Shown: positions 7,997 through 16,162 of the stretch, one piece after another
How positions within the stretch are numbered: the first letter of the stretch is position 1
Layout of the letters: every line of letters starts with the position of its first letter
From: Phenylobacterium montanum
Lineage (GTDB): Bacteria; Pseudomonadota; Alphaproteobacteria; Caulobacterales; Caulobacteraceae
Length of the DNA stretch: 64,000 bases
Direction: 5' to 3'
Assembly: GCF_018135625.1 (NCBI RefSeq)
Contig: NZ_CP073078.1
Coordinates: 5,426,501-5,490,500, forward strand
The notes under the pieces: model-generated
Told to the model about the DNA's origin: nothing
Databases searched by the model: none
The model's input: only the letters and a program-made list of their open reading frames with translations
Made by a program: the position numbers and the translations under genes

Positions 7997-8926
7997 ATGA
8001 ACCAGATGGCCAAGTTTGTCGAAGATGCGGGCGATGATCGACTGGAGCGCCTGACCCGGGCCCTGTTCCACGAGACCGGCGTCGATGGAGTCTACGCCCG
8101 CACCGGCCTCTACGAGGGCGTGGTCGAGGCCCTGGCGGCGCTGATCTCCACCTACCGGCCCAAGGGCGCCGAGATTTTGCGCTTTCCGCCGGTGATGAGC
8201 CGCAAGCAGCTCGAGCGGCACGGCTACCTGAAGAGCTTTCCCAACCTTTTGGGCTGCGTCAGCTGCCTGTCGGGCAGCGAGCGCCAGATCCGCGGCGTGG
8301 TCGACCGCTTCGAGGCGGGCGAGGCCGAGTGGACCGACGAGCTGGACGCCGCGGACCTCGTCCTGGCGCCGGCCGCCTGCTATCCGGTCTATCCCCTGGT
8401 CGCCGAGCGCGGTCCGGTGCCGGCCCACGGCCTCGTTTTCGACGTCGCCTGCGACTGTTTCCGCCGCGAGCCCTCGCGTGACATCGACCGCTTCCAGTCC
8501 TTCCGCATGCGCGAATATGTCTGCATCGGCGCGCCGGACCAGATCCGCGCCTTCCGCGAGGACTGGATCGGGCGGGCCAAGGGCCTGGCCGACCGCCTGG
8601 GTCTGAGCTACCGCGTGGACGTGGCCAGCGACCCCTTCTTCGGCCGCGTCGGCCAGCTCGCTTCGCAGATGCAGCTGGAAAACGAGCTGAAGTTCGAGCT
8701 GCTGGTGCCGGTGAAGTCCGAAGAGGCGCCCACCGCCTGTATGAGCTTCAACTACCACAAGGACCATTTCGGCGAGGTCTGGGGCCTTCACACCGAGAAC
8801 GGCGACCTGGCCCACACCTGCTGCGTCGCCTTCGGCATGGACCGCCTGACCGTGGCCTTGTTCGCCACCCATGGGACCGATGTCGAGGCCTGGCCGACGC
8901 CGGTGCGCGAGGCGCTGAGGGTCTAG
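7997..8926 (+). CDS. Amino acid:[carrier protein] ligase (truncated SerRS-like class II synthetase)
   Basis: 309 aa. The protein is a class II aminoacyl-tRNA-synthetase catalytic core of the atypical archaeal SerRS type without the N-terminal tRNA-binding domain. Visible marks are motif 2 (CFRRE, residues 154-158, with FRMREY at 169-174) and motif 3 (AFGMDRL, 278-284). Cys128, Glu173 and Cys276 occupy the places of the catalytic zinc ligands. Proteins of this kind from Bradyrhizobium and Agrobacterium are known to activate small amino acids with ATP and transfer them to the phosphopantetheine arm of a carrier protein, not to tRNA. The gene lies 12 bp behind an acyl-CoA dehydrogenase and opposite a small carrier protein. 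The amino acid (Gly or Ala in studied homologues) is not predictable here. Confidence 0.9.
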   Translation: MNQMAKFVEDAGDDRLERLTRALFHETGVDGVYARTGLYEGVVEALAALISTYRPKGAEILRFPPVMSRKQLERHGYLKSFPNLLGCVSCLSGSERQIRGVVDRFEAGEAEWTDELDAADLVLAPAACYPVYPLVAERGPVPAHGLVFDVACDCFRREPSRDIDRFQSFRMREYVCIGAPDQIRAFREDWIGRAKGLADRLGLSYRVDVASDPFFGRVGQLASQMQLENELKFELLVPVKSEEAPTACMSFNYHKDHFGEVWGLHTENGDLAHTCCVAFGMDRLTVALFATHGTDVEAWPTPVREALRV

Positions 8927-9234
8927 GTCCGCTCCACCTGCCGTAGAAACGTCCGCTCCTCGGCCTGGATGAACTTCTGGGCCTGGGCGAACTCGAAATT
9001 GGCGCGGCCGGCCGGGTCGGCGCGCAGGCGGGCGCGGTAGGCTTCGTAGGCGGCCATGCTTTCGAACGAAATCAGGCCGAAGGCGATGTTGTTGGTCCCT
9101 TCGTGCGGCATCCAATAGCCCAGAAGGTCGCCGCCGCAGGCCGGGATGATCTCCAGCCAGCGCTGGGCGTAGGCCTCGAATTCGCGCTGCTGGAACGGGT
9201 CGATCTGGTAGCGGATAAAGACGGTGACGGTCAT
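8923..9234 (-). CDS. NIPSNAP family protein
   Basis: 103 aa, a dimeric alpha-beta barrel fold of the NIPSNAP type. Typical features are the N-terminal strand '[22 protein letters not shown]', the middle '[24 protein letters not shown]' and the helix '[12 protein letters not shown]'. The function of bacterial members is not established. Its 3' end overlaps the end of the convergent ligase gene by 4 bp. It lies downstream of, and in the same direction as, the ArsR regulator, with a 12-mer in its upstream region that recurs upstream of that regulator. Confidence 0.85.
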   Translation of the reverse strand: MTVTVFIRYQIDPFQQREFEAYAQRWLEIIPACGGDLLGYWMPHEGTNNIAFGLISFESMAAYEAYRARLRADPAGRANFEFAQAQKFIQAEERTFLRQVERT

Positions 9235-9280
9235 GGCGGCCTCGGGTTGCGATGCGTGACTATCGCCCCCCGAAGCGCGC

Positions 9281-9292
9281 GCATGCTTCGGC
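9281..9292. promoter_or_regulatory. Repeated 12-mer GCATGCTTCGGC upstream of the NIPSNAP gene (possible ArsR operator)
   Basis: The exact 12-mer occurs here, 47 bp upstream of the NIPSNAP start, and again at 10065-10076 upstream of arsR. Both copies sit in intergenic DNA flanking the regulator gene, so this may be its recognition element. The binding role is inference. Confidence 0.35.
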
Positions 9293-9306
9293 CGCCGCCG
9301 TAGCGG

Positions 9307-10017
9307 TCAGCCGAGCTGAAGCTGGAACCGGTCGCGGAACACGCTTTGACCCTTGGGGCTGATGGCCAGGGCCCGCGCCCCCTCCAGTCGGCGCACCCAG
9401 CCCTGGTCGAGGCAATGGCGGCAGAGAGCCGCGCCCATCACCCCGGCCAGGTGCGGCCGCCGCTCGCTCCAGTCGAGACAGGGGCGGCAGAACAGGCGTC
9501 CCGAGCGCTTGCCGCGCCGATCGGCCAGGGCGTCGTCGCTGAGGCCGAGCCCAGCCAGGAACTCAAGGCCCGCCTCGGTGACCTCGCCCGCATCGGCCTC
9601 CAGCTCGACGAAGCCGCGCCGGGTCATGGAATCGCAGATCGCCACGCCGAGCTGGCCGGCGATGTGGTCGTAGCAGGTGCGGGCGGCCCGCATGGCCGCA
9701 TCTCGCGGCCCGGTGCTGAGCCGGCGCGCCGGCGCGGGCGCCTCGCCCGCCACCTGCATGATGCTCTCGATCATCCGCGCCACCGACGCCGAGGCCAGGC
9801 GATGATAGCGATGCCGCCCCTGCCGGGTCACGGCCATAAGCCCGGCGGTGGTCATGCGCGCCAGGTGCCCGCTGGCGGTCTGCGGCGTAACGCCGGCGAC
9901 CCCGGCCAGCTCGGAGGCGGTCAGGGCGCGGCCGTCCATCAGGGCCTGCAGCATGGCCGCGCGAGCCGGGTCTCCGGCAAGGGCGGCGATTTCGGCGAAC
10001 TGGGCTGTGGTGGTCAC
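9307..10017 (-). CDS. ArsR-family transcriptional regulator with C-terminal CxxC pairs
   Basis: 236 aa. The first 90 residues form a winged helix (LTASELAGVAGVTPQTASGHLARM, then the wing TRQGRHRYHRLA), as in ArsR/SmtB repressors. The long C-terminal part holds two Cys pairs (CRPC and CRHC) around 'LDWSERRPHLAG', a block common in this ArsR subgroup and possibly metal- or redox-sensing. The start is a GTG at 10017 with GGAGG just upstream; the frame stays open far upstream but without protein-like sequence. The gene is divergent from the luciferase-like monooxygenase, and the 168-bp spacer contains two perfect inverted repeats, so it probably controls that gene and itself. Confidence 0.85.
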   Translation of the reverse strand: MTTTAQFAEIAALAGDPARAAMLQALMDGRALTASELAGVAGVTPQTASGHLARMTTAGLMAVTRQGRHRYHRLASASVARMIESIMQVAGEAPAPARRLSTGPRDAAMRAARTCYDHIAGQLGVAICDSMTRRGFVELEADAGEVTEAGLEFLAGLGLSDDALADRRGKRSGRLFCRPCLDWSERRPHLAGVMGAALCRHCLDQGWVRRLEGARALAISPKGQSVFRDRFQLQLG

Positions 10018-10064
10018 GGGCGGATATCCTCCGGGCGTATCCCAGGCTAGGCGAGGGCGCGCCA

Positions 10065-10129
10065 GCATGCTTCGGCAACGGCCGAAGTGTAACCCCCGGT
10101 GTCGTCCGGCCTTTGCCGAAAGGCCGGAC
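10065..10129. promoter_or_regulatory. Operator-like inverted repeats between arsR and the monooxygenase gene
   Basis: Two perfect palindromes lie in the divergent spacer. One is CTTCGGC-AACG-GCCGAAG at 10070-10087, part of the repeated 12-mer that begins at 10065. The second has 11-bp arms (10104-10114 and 10119-10129, left arm GTCCGGCCTTT) around the 4-nt loop GCCG. The second could also form a strong RNA hairpin in the leader of the monooxygenase mRNA. ArsR binding is inferred from position and symmetry. Confidence 0.5.
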
Positions 10130-10185
10130 ATGGGCTCTACTCTTCCGCAAAGACCGCCGCAAAAGGCGCAAGGGAGGAACAAGGC

Positions 10186-11430
10186 ATGCGCTTCGGCGTG
10201 TTCTACGAGCATCAGCTGCCCAGGCCCTGGCTGCCGGGCGACGAGGCGCGGCTCTATCACGAGGCCCTGGATCAGGTCGTGCTGGCCGACCGGCTGGGCT
10301 ACGACTACGCCTGGGAGGTCGAGCACCACTTCCTCGACGAATATTCCCATTCCTCGGCGCCCGAGGTGTTCCTGTCCGCCGCCGCGGCGCTGACGAAGAC
10401 CATCCGCCTTGGCCACGGCATCCGCCAGGTGATCCCCAACTACAACCACCCCGCCCGCACCGCCGAGGCCCTGGCGACGCTGGACATCATCTCCCGCGGC
10501 CGGGTCGATTTCGGCATCGGCGAGGGGGCGACGCGGCTGGAGCTGGGCGGCTTCCACATCCCGGCCAAGGAAAAGCGGGCCATGGCGCTGGAGGCGGCCG
10601 AGCAGATCGCCAACATGATGGCGCTGACGCCGTATCCGGGCTTCGAGGGAAAATATTTTTCCATGCCCTGCCGCAACGTGCTGCCCAAGCCGGTGCAGAG
10701 CCCGCACCCGCCCATGTGGATGGCCTGCACCAACCGCGACACGATCAAGGTCGCCGCCTCGCTGGGCATGGGCGCCCTGGCCTTCTCCTTCGTTGACCCG
10801 GACGAAGCGCGGGCCTGGGCCGATATCTACTACGGGATCATCAAGTCGGACGCCTGCACGCCGCTGGGCCGCACGGTCAACGCCAACATCGCCATGGTCT
10901 CGAACTTCTCGGTGCACCACGATCGCGCCGAGGCGATCCGGCGGGGGCACGAGGGCTTCGAATTCTTCGGCTATGCCCTGAACGCCCTGGTGGCGCACGA
11001 CACGGTTCCCGGCCGCACAAACCTCTGGGGTGAGTATCTGGCCCTGCGAGGCGACCGCACGGAAGAGATCGTCCGCGCGGCGCAAGGGGCCGAGGGCTAT
11101 GCGTCCGGCATCGGCACGCCGGCCGATATCCAGGATCACATCCAGGCCTTCCAGGACGCCGGCATCGACCAGGTGATCTTCATGCAGCAGGCCGGCCGCA
11201 ACCGGCACGACCACATCTGCGAATCGCTGGAGTTGTTCGCCGCCGAGGTCATGCCGCGGTTCAAGGCCCAGGTCGCCGCGCGCGAGGCGAAGAAGGCCGA
11301 GGACCTGGCGCCCTACATCCAGGCGGCGCTGAACCGCAAAGCCTGGATGCAGCCGCTGGCGGATCAGGATATCCCGGTGGTCAAGGCCTCGGTGGCCAAG
11401 GCGCAGATCAACCAGGTGGTGGAGCGGTAG
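10186..11430 (+). CDS. Luciferase-like (LLM class) flavin-dependent monooxygenase
   Basis: 414 aa TIM-barrel oxidoreductase of the bacterial luciferase superfamily, which uses reduced flavin supplied by a partner reductase. The N-terminus 'MRFGVFYEHQLPRPW' and the segments 'YDYAWEVEHHFLDEYSHSSAPEVFL' and 'GRVDFGIGEGATRLELGGF' are characteristic. The ATG at 10186 is preceded by GGGAGGAACAAG and starts exactly at the first barrel strand. The substrate is unknown. It is followed after 1 bp by an exported alpha/beta hydrolase, suggesting an operon, and is divergent from an ArsR gene. Confidence 0.9.
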   Translation: MRFGVFYEHQLPRPWLPGDEARLYHEALDQVVLADRLGYDYAWEVEHHFLDEYSHSSAPEVFLSAAAALTKTIRLGHGIRQVIPNYNHPARTAEALATLDIISRGRVDFGIGEGATRLELGGFHIPAKEKRAMALEAAEQIANMMALTPYPGFEGKYFSMPCRNVLPKPVQSPHPPMWMACTNRDTIKVAASLGMGALAFSFVDPDEARAWADIYYGIIKSDACTPLGRTVNANIAMVSNFSVHHDRAEAIRRGHEGFEFFGYALNALVAHDTVPGRTNLWGEYLALRGDRTEEIVRAAQGAEGYASGIGTPADIQDHIQAFQDAGIDQVIFMQQAGRNRHDHICESLELFAAEVMPRFKAQVAAREAKKAEDLAPYIQAALNRKAWMQPLADQDIPVVKASVAKAQINQVVER

Positions 11431-11431
11431 C

Positions 11432-12283
11432 ATGCGGGTTTGGGCGATGGGGTTTCTGGCGGGCCTCGCTGCCCTGGCGATCGCGTGGTCGGCCGCTGCG
11501 GCCGAGCTCTGGAACACCCTGCCGCCGATGCCGACCCTGCCGGCCGACGGGGTCCAGGGGCATCTGGCCGAGAACGGGGCGGTGATCTGGTACGAGCGCT
11601 TCGGCGCCGGCCCGCCGGTGATCCTGCTGCACGGGGGCCTGGCCAACAGCGCCTATTGGGGCAACCAGGTCCGGTTCCTCGCCAAGGATCACACCGTGAT
11701 CGTGATCGACAGCCGCGGGCACGGCCGCTCGACCCGGGACGAGCGCCCTTACACCTATGAGCTGATGGCCTCGGACGTGGCGGCGGTGATGGACACGCTG
11801 AAGATTCAGAAGGCGCCCGTGGTCGGCTGGAGCGACGGGGCCATCATCGGCCTGGTCATGGCCATGAAATACCCCGAGCGCCTGACCCGGGTGTTCGCCT
11901 TCGCCGCCAACATGGACCCCTCAGGCGTCAAGCCGGACATGCTGTCGACCCCTACCTTTGGCGGCTTCGCCAAGCGCGGCGCGGCCGAGTACGACGCCAT
12001 CTCGCCCACCCCCGGTCACTACGCCGAGTTCGAAAAGGCGATCGAGAAGATGTGGGACACCGAGCCCAACTACAGCGCCGCCGACCTCGGCAAGATCACA
12101 GTTCCCGTGGTCATCGCCGACGGCGACCACGACGAAGCGATCAAGCGCGAGCACACCGAATATCTGGCCCGCAGCATCCCGGGGGCCAAGCTGGCGATCC
12201 TGCCCGGCCTGTCGCATTTCGCTATGCTGCAGGACCCGGCGGCCTTCGATTCCGCTCTGCAAAGCTTCCTTTCGGCGCAATAA
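11432..12283 (+). CDS. Exported alpha/beta hydrolase
   Basis: 283 aa with an N-terminal hydrophobic signal (about residues 5-24, AAAAE cleavage region). It has the hydrolase marks HGGL (67-70), nucleophile elbow G-W-S-D-G with Ser134, an acidic loop 'VIADGDHDE' and the terminal His in 'GLSHFAML'. It is similar in layout to haloperoxidase/esterase-type hydrolases. Translation starts 1 bp after the monooxygenase stop, so the two are almost certainly co-expressed. The substrate is unknown; a lactone or ester made by the monooxygenase is a reasonable guess only. Confidence 0.87.
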   Translation: MRVWAMGFLAGLAALAIAWSAAAAELWNTLPPMPTLPADGVQGHLAENGAVIWYERFGAGPPVILLHGGLANSAYWGNQVRFLAKDHTVIVIDSRGHGRSTRDERPYTYELMASDVAAVMDTLKIQKAPVVGWSDGAIIGLVMAMKYPERLTRVFAFAANMDPSGVKPDMLSTPTFGGFAKRGAAEYDAISPTPGHYAEFEKAIEKMWDTEPNYSAADLGKITVPVVIADGDHDEAIKREHTEYLARSIPGAKLAILPGLSHFAMLQDPAAFDSALQSFLSAQ

Positions 12284-12403
12284 TCGGTCCCATGTGCGTT
12301 GAATCGTCGTAAGACCGTGCTGAAACGGCGCTGAATGGCGCAAGCATGAGGCGCGCCGCCCGGCCCGTCGCCGGCGGGCTCGAAAGCCAGGGAGAACGGA
12401 CCC

Positions 12404-13801
12404 ATGTCCCAGCCTGAAGCCGTCGCCCCACCGGTGGTGAAGACCGCCCTGGACCTGATCGGCCACACCCCCCTGGTTGAACTGACCCGGCTGGACACCG
12501 GGCCTTGCCGCCTTTTCCTCAAGCTGGAGAACCAGAACCCCGGCGGCTCCATCAAGGACCGCATGGCCATGTCCATGGTCACCGCGGCCGAGCGCGATGG
12601 GCTTCTGAAGCCCGGTGGAACCCTGATCGAAGCCACCGCCGGCAATACCGGCCTGGGCTTGGCCCAGGTGGCCACGCTGAAGGGCTACAAGCTGATCCTG
12701 GTGGTGCCGGACAAGATGGCGCGAGAAAAGATCCTGCATCTGCGCGCCATGGGCGTGGACGTGCGCCTGACCCGCTCGGACGTCGGCAAGGGCCATCCCG
12801 AATACTATCAGGACATGGCCCAGACGATCGCCGACGAGACCGGCGCCTTCTATGTCAACCAGTTCGAGAACCCGGCCAACCCGCTGGCGCACGAGACCAG
12901 CACAGCGCCGGAGATTTTCGCCCAGATGGAGGGCGACGTGGACGCGGTGGTGGTGGGCGTCGGCTCGGGCGGCACCATGACCGGCATCGGCCGCTTCATG
13001 AAGCGCATGTCTCCCAAGACCGAGATGGTGCTGGCCGACCCGGCAGGCTCGATCCTGGCCGACTATGTGGCCACGGGAAAGATCGGGGAGGCGGGCTCGT
13101 GGACTGTCGAGGGCATCGGCGAGGACTTCATCCCCGTCAACGCCCAGATGGACCTGATCAGGAAGGCCTACTCGATCACCGACAAGGAGAGCGTCGAGAC
13201 CTGCCGTTTGCTGCTGAAGCGCGAAGGGGTTCTGGCCGGCTCGTCCTCCGGGACGCTGCTGGCTGCGGCCCTGCGCTATTGCCGCGAGCAGACCACGCCC
13301 AAGCGGGTGGTGACGCTCGCCTGCGACACCGGCGGCAAATACCTGACCAAGGTGTTCAACGACTTCTGGGTCGCCGCCCAGGGCTTCGACGAGCGCGAGA
13401 TGCACGGCGACCTGCGCGACCTGATCGCCAAGCGCTATTCCGAGGGCGGGGTGATCACCATCGGGCCGGACGACAGCCTGCTCACCGCCTACAACCGCAT
13501 GCGCAACGCTGACATCAGCCAGTTGCCTGTGGTCGAGGGCGGTCGGCTGGTGGGCATACTCGACGAAAGCGACATCCTGGCCGCGGTCGAGGGCGGCGAC
13601 GACGGTCGCGCCGAGCGCTTCCGCCGTCCGGTGCGCCAGGCCATGACCAGCAACGTCAAGACCCTTCAGGCCAGCCAACCGGTCGACACCCTGCTGCGCG
13701 TGTTCGACCGCGACGAGGTCGCCGTGGTCCTGGAGGGAGAGGCCTTTATGGGCGTGATCACCAGGGTGGACCTGATCAACTACCTCAGGCTCAATGCCTG
13801 A
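12404..13801 (+). CDS. Cystathionine beta-synthase (with C-terminal CBS pair)
   Basis: 465 aa. PLP-dependent fold II enzyme condensing serine (or O-acetylserine) with homocysteine to give cystathionine. The PLP lysine lies in NPGGSIKDRM (Lys51), the phosphate-binding loop is GSGGTMTG, and 'EATAGNTGLGLA' matches the substrate loop. The last 120 residues form two CBS motifs ('DSLLTAYNRMRNADISQLPVVEGGRLVGI' type), often a regulatory adenosyl-ligand site. The length fits the full CBS-domain form rather than plain cysteine synthase. It is followed 40 bp later by a gamma-lyase-type gene, so the pair makes cysteine from homocysteine by reverse transsulfuration. Confidence 0.92.
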   Translation: MSQPEAVAPPVVKTALDLIGHTPLVELTRLDTGPCRLFLKLENQNPGGSIKDRMAMSMVTAAERDGLLKPGGTLIEATAGNTGLGLAQVATLKGYKLILVVPDKMAREKILHLRAMGVDVRLTRSDVGKGHPEYYQDMAQTIADETGAFYVNQFENPANPLAHETSTAPEIFAQMEGDVDAVVVGVGSGGTMTGIGRFMKRMSPKTEMVLADPAGSILADYVATGKIGEAGSWTVEGIGEDFIPVNAQMDLIRKAYSITDKESVETCRLLLKREGVLAGSSSGTLLAAALRYCREQTTPKRVVTLACDTGGKYLTKVFNDFWVAAQGFDEREMHGDLRDLIAKRYSEGGVITIGPDDSLLTAYNRMRNADISQLPVVEGGRLVGILDESDILAAVEGGDDGRAERFRRPVRQAMTSNVKTLQASQPVDTLLRVFDRDEVAVVLEGEAFMGVITRVDLINYLRLNA

Positions 13802-13841
13802 TGGCCCGACCTCGCTGTGAATTGAACGAGAAAACCCCCGC

Positions 13842-15014
13842 ATGACCGACGCCGGCAAGAACCGTCTCGCCTTCTCGACCCGCACCATCCATGCGGGCCA
13901 GGAGCCGGACCCCACCACCGGCGCGGTGATGACGCCGATCTACGCCACCTCGACCTATGCCCAGTCGAGCCCCGGGGTTCACAAGGGTTTCGAATACAGC
14001 CGCAGCCAGAACCCGACCCGCTTCGCCTTCGAGCGCTGTGTCGCCGACCTGGAGAGCGGGGCCCAGGGGTTCGCCTTCGCCTCGGGCCTGGCGGCGGCGT
14101 CGACGGTCTGCGACCTCCTGGACAGCGGCGACCACGTGATCGCCTCGGACGATCTCTATGGCGGCTCGTTCCGCCTGTTCGACAAGGTCAAGAAACGTTC
14201 CGCGGGCCTGAGCTTCAGCTTTGTCGACCTGACCGACCCCGCCGCGCTCGAGCGCGCCCTGACGCCGAAGACCAGAATGGTCTGGATCGAGACCCCGACC
14301 AATCCGACGCTGAAGCTGACCGACCTCGCCGCCGTCGCGGCCATCGCCAGGAAGCACGGGGCGATCACCGTCGCCGACAACACCTTCGCCAGCCCCTACA
14401 TCCAGCGCCCGCTGGAGCACGGCGTCGATATCGTAGTGCATTCGACCACCAAGTACCTGAACGGCCACTCGGACATGGTCGGCGGCGTAGCGGTGGTGGG
14501 CGACAATGCCGACCTGATCGAGCAGCTCAAGTTCCTGCAGAACGCGGTCGGCGGCATTTCCGGCCCGTTCGACAGTTTCCTAGCCCTGCGGGGGGTCAAG
14601 ACCCTGGCTGTGCGCATGGAGCGGCATTGCGACAATGCGCTGAAGATCGCGCGTTGGCTGAGAAACCACCCCGAGACCGGCAAGGTGATCTATCCGGGCC
14701 TGGAGGACCATCCGCAACACGACCTCGCCAAACGGCAGATGACCGGCGGCTTCGGCGGCATCGTCACCCTGGTCCTGAACCGCGACATGGCCGGGACCCG
14801 GCGAATGCTGGAGCGCACCCAGCTCTTCACCCTCGCTGAGAGCCTCGGCGGCGTCGAAAGCCTGATCGGCCACCCCGCCACCATGACCCACGCCTCGGTC
14901 CCGCCTGAGACGCGGGCCCGCCTCGGCATCACCGACAGCCTGGTGCGCCTTTCGGTCGGCATCGAGGACGGCGACGACCTGATCGCGGACCTGGAGCAGG
15001 CGCTGAGGGGATAG
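13842..15014 (+). CDS. Cystathionine gamma-lyase / gamma-synthase family enzyme
   Basis: 390 aa Cys/Met-metabolism PLP enzyme. The PLP lysine is Lys204 in HSTTKYLNGHSD, with 'YSRSQNPTR', 'ADNTFASPY' and 'SLGGVESLIGHPA' as further family signatures. Gamma-lyase and gamma-synthase are hard to separate by sequence reading. The immediate partner, cystathionine beta-synthase 40 bp upstream, favours gamma-lyase (cystathionine to cysteine, 2-oxobutyrate and ammonia). The released 2-oxobutyrate feeds propionyl-CoA, for which this window also encodes a carboxylase subunit further on. Confidence 0.9.
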   Translation: MTDAGKNRLAFSTRTIHAGQEPDPTTGAVMTPIYATSTYAQSSPGVHKGFEYSRSQNPTRFAFERCVADLESGAQGFAFASGLAAASTVCDLLDSGDHVIASDDLYGGSFRLFDKVKKRSAGLSFSFVDLTDPAALERALTPKTRMVWIETPTNPTLKLTDLAAVAAIARKHGAITVADNTFASPYIQRPLEHGVDIVVHSTTKYLNGHSDMVGGVAVVGDNADLIEQLKFLQNAVGGISGPFDSFLALRGVKTLAVRMERHCDNALKIARWLRNHPETGKVIYPGLEDHPQHDLAKRQMTGGFGGIVTLVLNRDMAGTRRMLERTQLFTLAESLGGVESLIGHPATMTHASVPPETRARLGITDSLVRLSVGIEDGDDLIADLEQALRG

Positions 15015-15018
15015 GGTC

Positions 15019-15384
15019 GTGGAGCAGGTTCTGGCGGTCAGGCCCTTCGTGCCAGCGAAGGACTTCGAGGTCTCCAAACGGTTCTACCAGGCGCTTGGCT
15101 TCAGGATCAGCCTGGAGAACGCCGAGATCGCCGCCATGAAACTCGGCGGCTTCGGCTTCATCCTGCAGAACTACTACGTCGAGGAATGGGCTGGCAATTT
15201 CATGATGCAGCTGATGGTCCGCGACCTCGACGCTTGGTGGCGCGACACGGACCCCGACAAGCTCGCCGCCGACTTTGGGACCCGGCCAGCCCGGGCGCCG
15301 GCCATGCAGCCCTGGGGCCTGCGCGTAGGCTACATCGTCGACCCGTCGGGCGTCCTCTGGCACGTGGCCGAAGCCGCGTTCTAG
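15019..15384 (+). CDS. Glyoxalase/bleomycin-resistance (VOC) family protein
   Basis: 121 aa single vicinal-oxygen-chelate domain: 'VRPFVPAKDFEVSKRFYQALGF' for the first beta-alpha-beta unit and 'VGYIVDPSGVLWHVAEA' for the last strand. It starts with GTG at 15019, 4 bp after the upstream gene, so it is probably the third gene of the transsulfuration operon. Some VOC proteins are metal enzymes and others bind toxins; the metal ligands are not clearly conserved here, so the role is open. Confidence 0.85.
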   Translation: MEQVLAVRPFVPAKDFEVSKRFYQALGFRISLENAEIAAMKLGGFGFILQNYYVEEWAGNFMMQLMVRDLDAWWRDTDPDKLAADFGTRPARAPAMQPWGLRVGYIVDPSGVLWHVAEAAF

Positions 15385-15424
15385 GGAGATGGGGGTGCTT
15401 GCTCCCCATCTCCTCGGCTGAAAT

Positions 15425-16162
15425 TCAGGCCGTATTCCCCGCATCCACCGTCATCACCGCGCCGGTGATGTTGCGCCCGCCTTCGCCAAGCAGGTACTCC
15501 ACCATGGCCGCCACGTCCTCGACTTCGGCCAGGCGGCGCAGGGCGCTGCGCCTCATGACCTGGTCGCGGCCTTCGGCGTCCAGACCCTCGGTCATTTCGG
15601 TGAGCATGAAGCCGGGGGCGATGGCGTTGACGGTGATCCCGAGGCGCCCGACCTCGCGCGACAGCGACTTGGTGAAGCCGATCAGCGAGGCCTTGGTGGC
15701 GCCATAGACCGACAGGCCGCTGTAGCCGGTCGAGCCGATGATCGAGCTCATATTGACGATGCGGCCCTCGCCCTTGGCCATCATCGCCCGCACTACGAAC
15801 TTGGTCAGGGCGATCGGCGAGAGGGTGTTCAGGCGGATCAGGGCCTCGATCTGGGTCAGGTGCATGTTGGCCAGCAGCCCGTCGGTGCCCAGGCCCGCAT
15901 TGTTGACCAGGGCCCAGGGCGCGCCGAACTCGGCCCTTAGGCCCCGCACGAACTCGCCGAGGCCTTCGATGTCCGAGAGGTCGAAGGGGCGGAAGACGAT
16001 CTCGCCTGCGCCGGCCGTCGCCTTCGCTTCGGCCATGGCGACGGCCAGGGGCTCGCTCTCGCGCCGGGCGATGGCCACCACGCGGTAGCCGGCCCCGGCC
16101 AGGCGCTGCGCCACGGCCAATCCCACCCCGCGGCTGGCGCCGGTGACGATGGCGCTACGCAC
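15425..16162 (-). CDS. SDR-family reductase, FabG-like
   Basis: 245 aa classical short-chain dehydrogenase. It has the NAD(P) loop TGASRGVG at the N-terminus, NNAG in the middle, the active-site Ser/Tyr/Lys set in 'SSIIGSTGYSGLSVYGATKAS', and 'APGFMLTEMTEGLD' as in 3-oxoacyl-ACP reductases. It is the last gene of a minus-strand run (ACP, AMP-ligase, SDR), and its start overlaps the ligase end by 8 bp, so translation is coupled. Reduction of a carrier-protein-bound 3-oxo group is the natural inference. Confidence 0.88.
   Translation of the reverse strand: MRSAIVTGASRGVGLAVAQRLAGAGYRVVAIARRESEPLAVAMAEAKATAGAGEIVFRPFDLSDIEGLGEFVRGLRAEFGAPWALVNNAGLGTDGLLANMHLTQIEALIRLNTLSPIALTKFVVRAMMAKGEGRIVNMSSIIGSTGYSGLSVYGATKASLIGFTKSLSREVGRLGITVNAIAPGFMLTEMTEGLDAEGRDQVMRRSALRRLAEVEDVAAMVEYLLGEGGRNITGAVMTVDAGNTA

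Noticed and set aside
7997-8926. Reading the ligase as a true seryl-tRNA synthetase
   Set aside because: It is far too short, has no tRNA-binding N-terminal arm, and has a carrier-protein gene next door; the catalytic core is of the aa:CP ligase type.
6659-9115. Long open frame on the minus strand (818 residues) across the acyl-CoA dehydrogenase and ligase genes
   Set aside because: The translation is a low-complexity Gly/Ala/Arg/His-rich shadow of two well-recognised plus-strand genes; the frame is open only because of high GC.
9307-11646. 779-residue frame on the minus strand
   Set aside because: Only its last 236 residues (ArsR regulator, start 10017) are protein-like; the rest is antisense to the monooxygenase gene.
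11921-13918. 665-residue minus-strand frame opposite cystathionine beta-synthase
   Set aside because: Composition is typical of antisense shadows, and the plus-strand gene is unmistakable.
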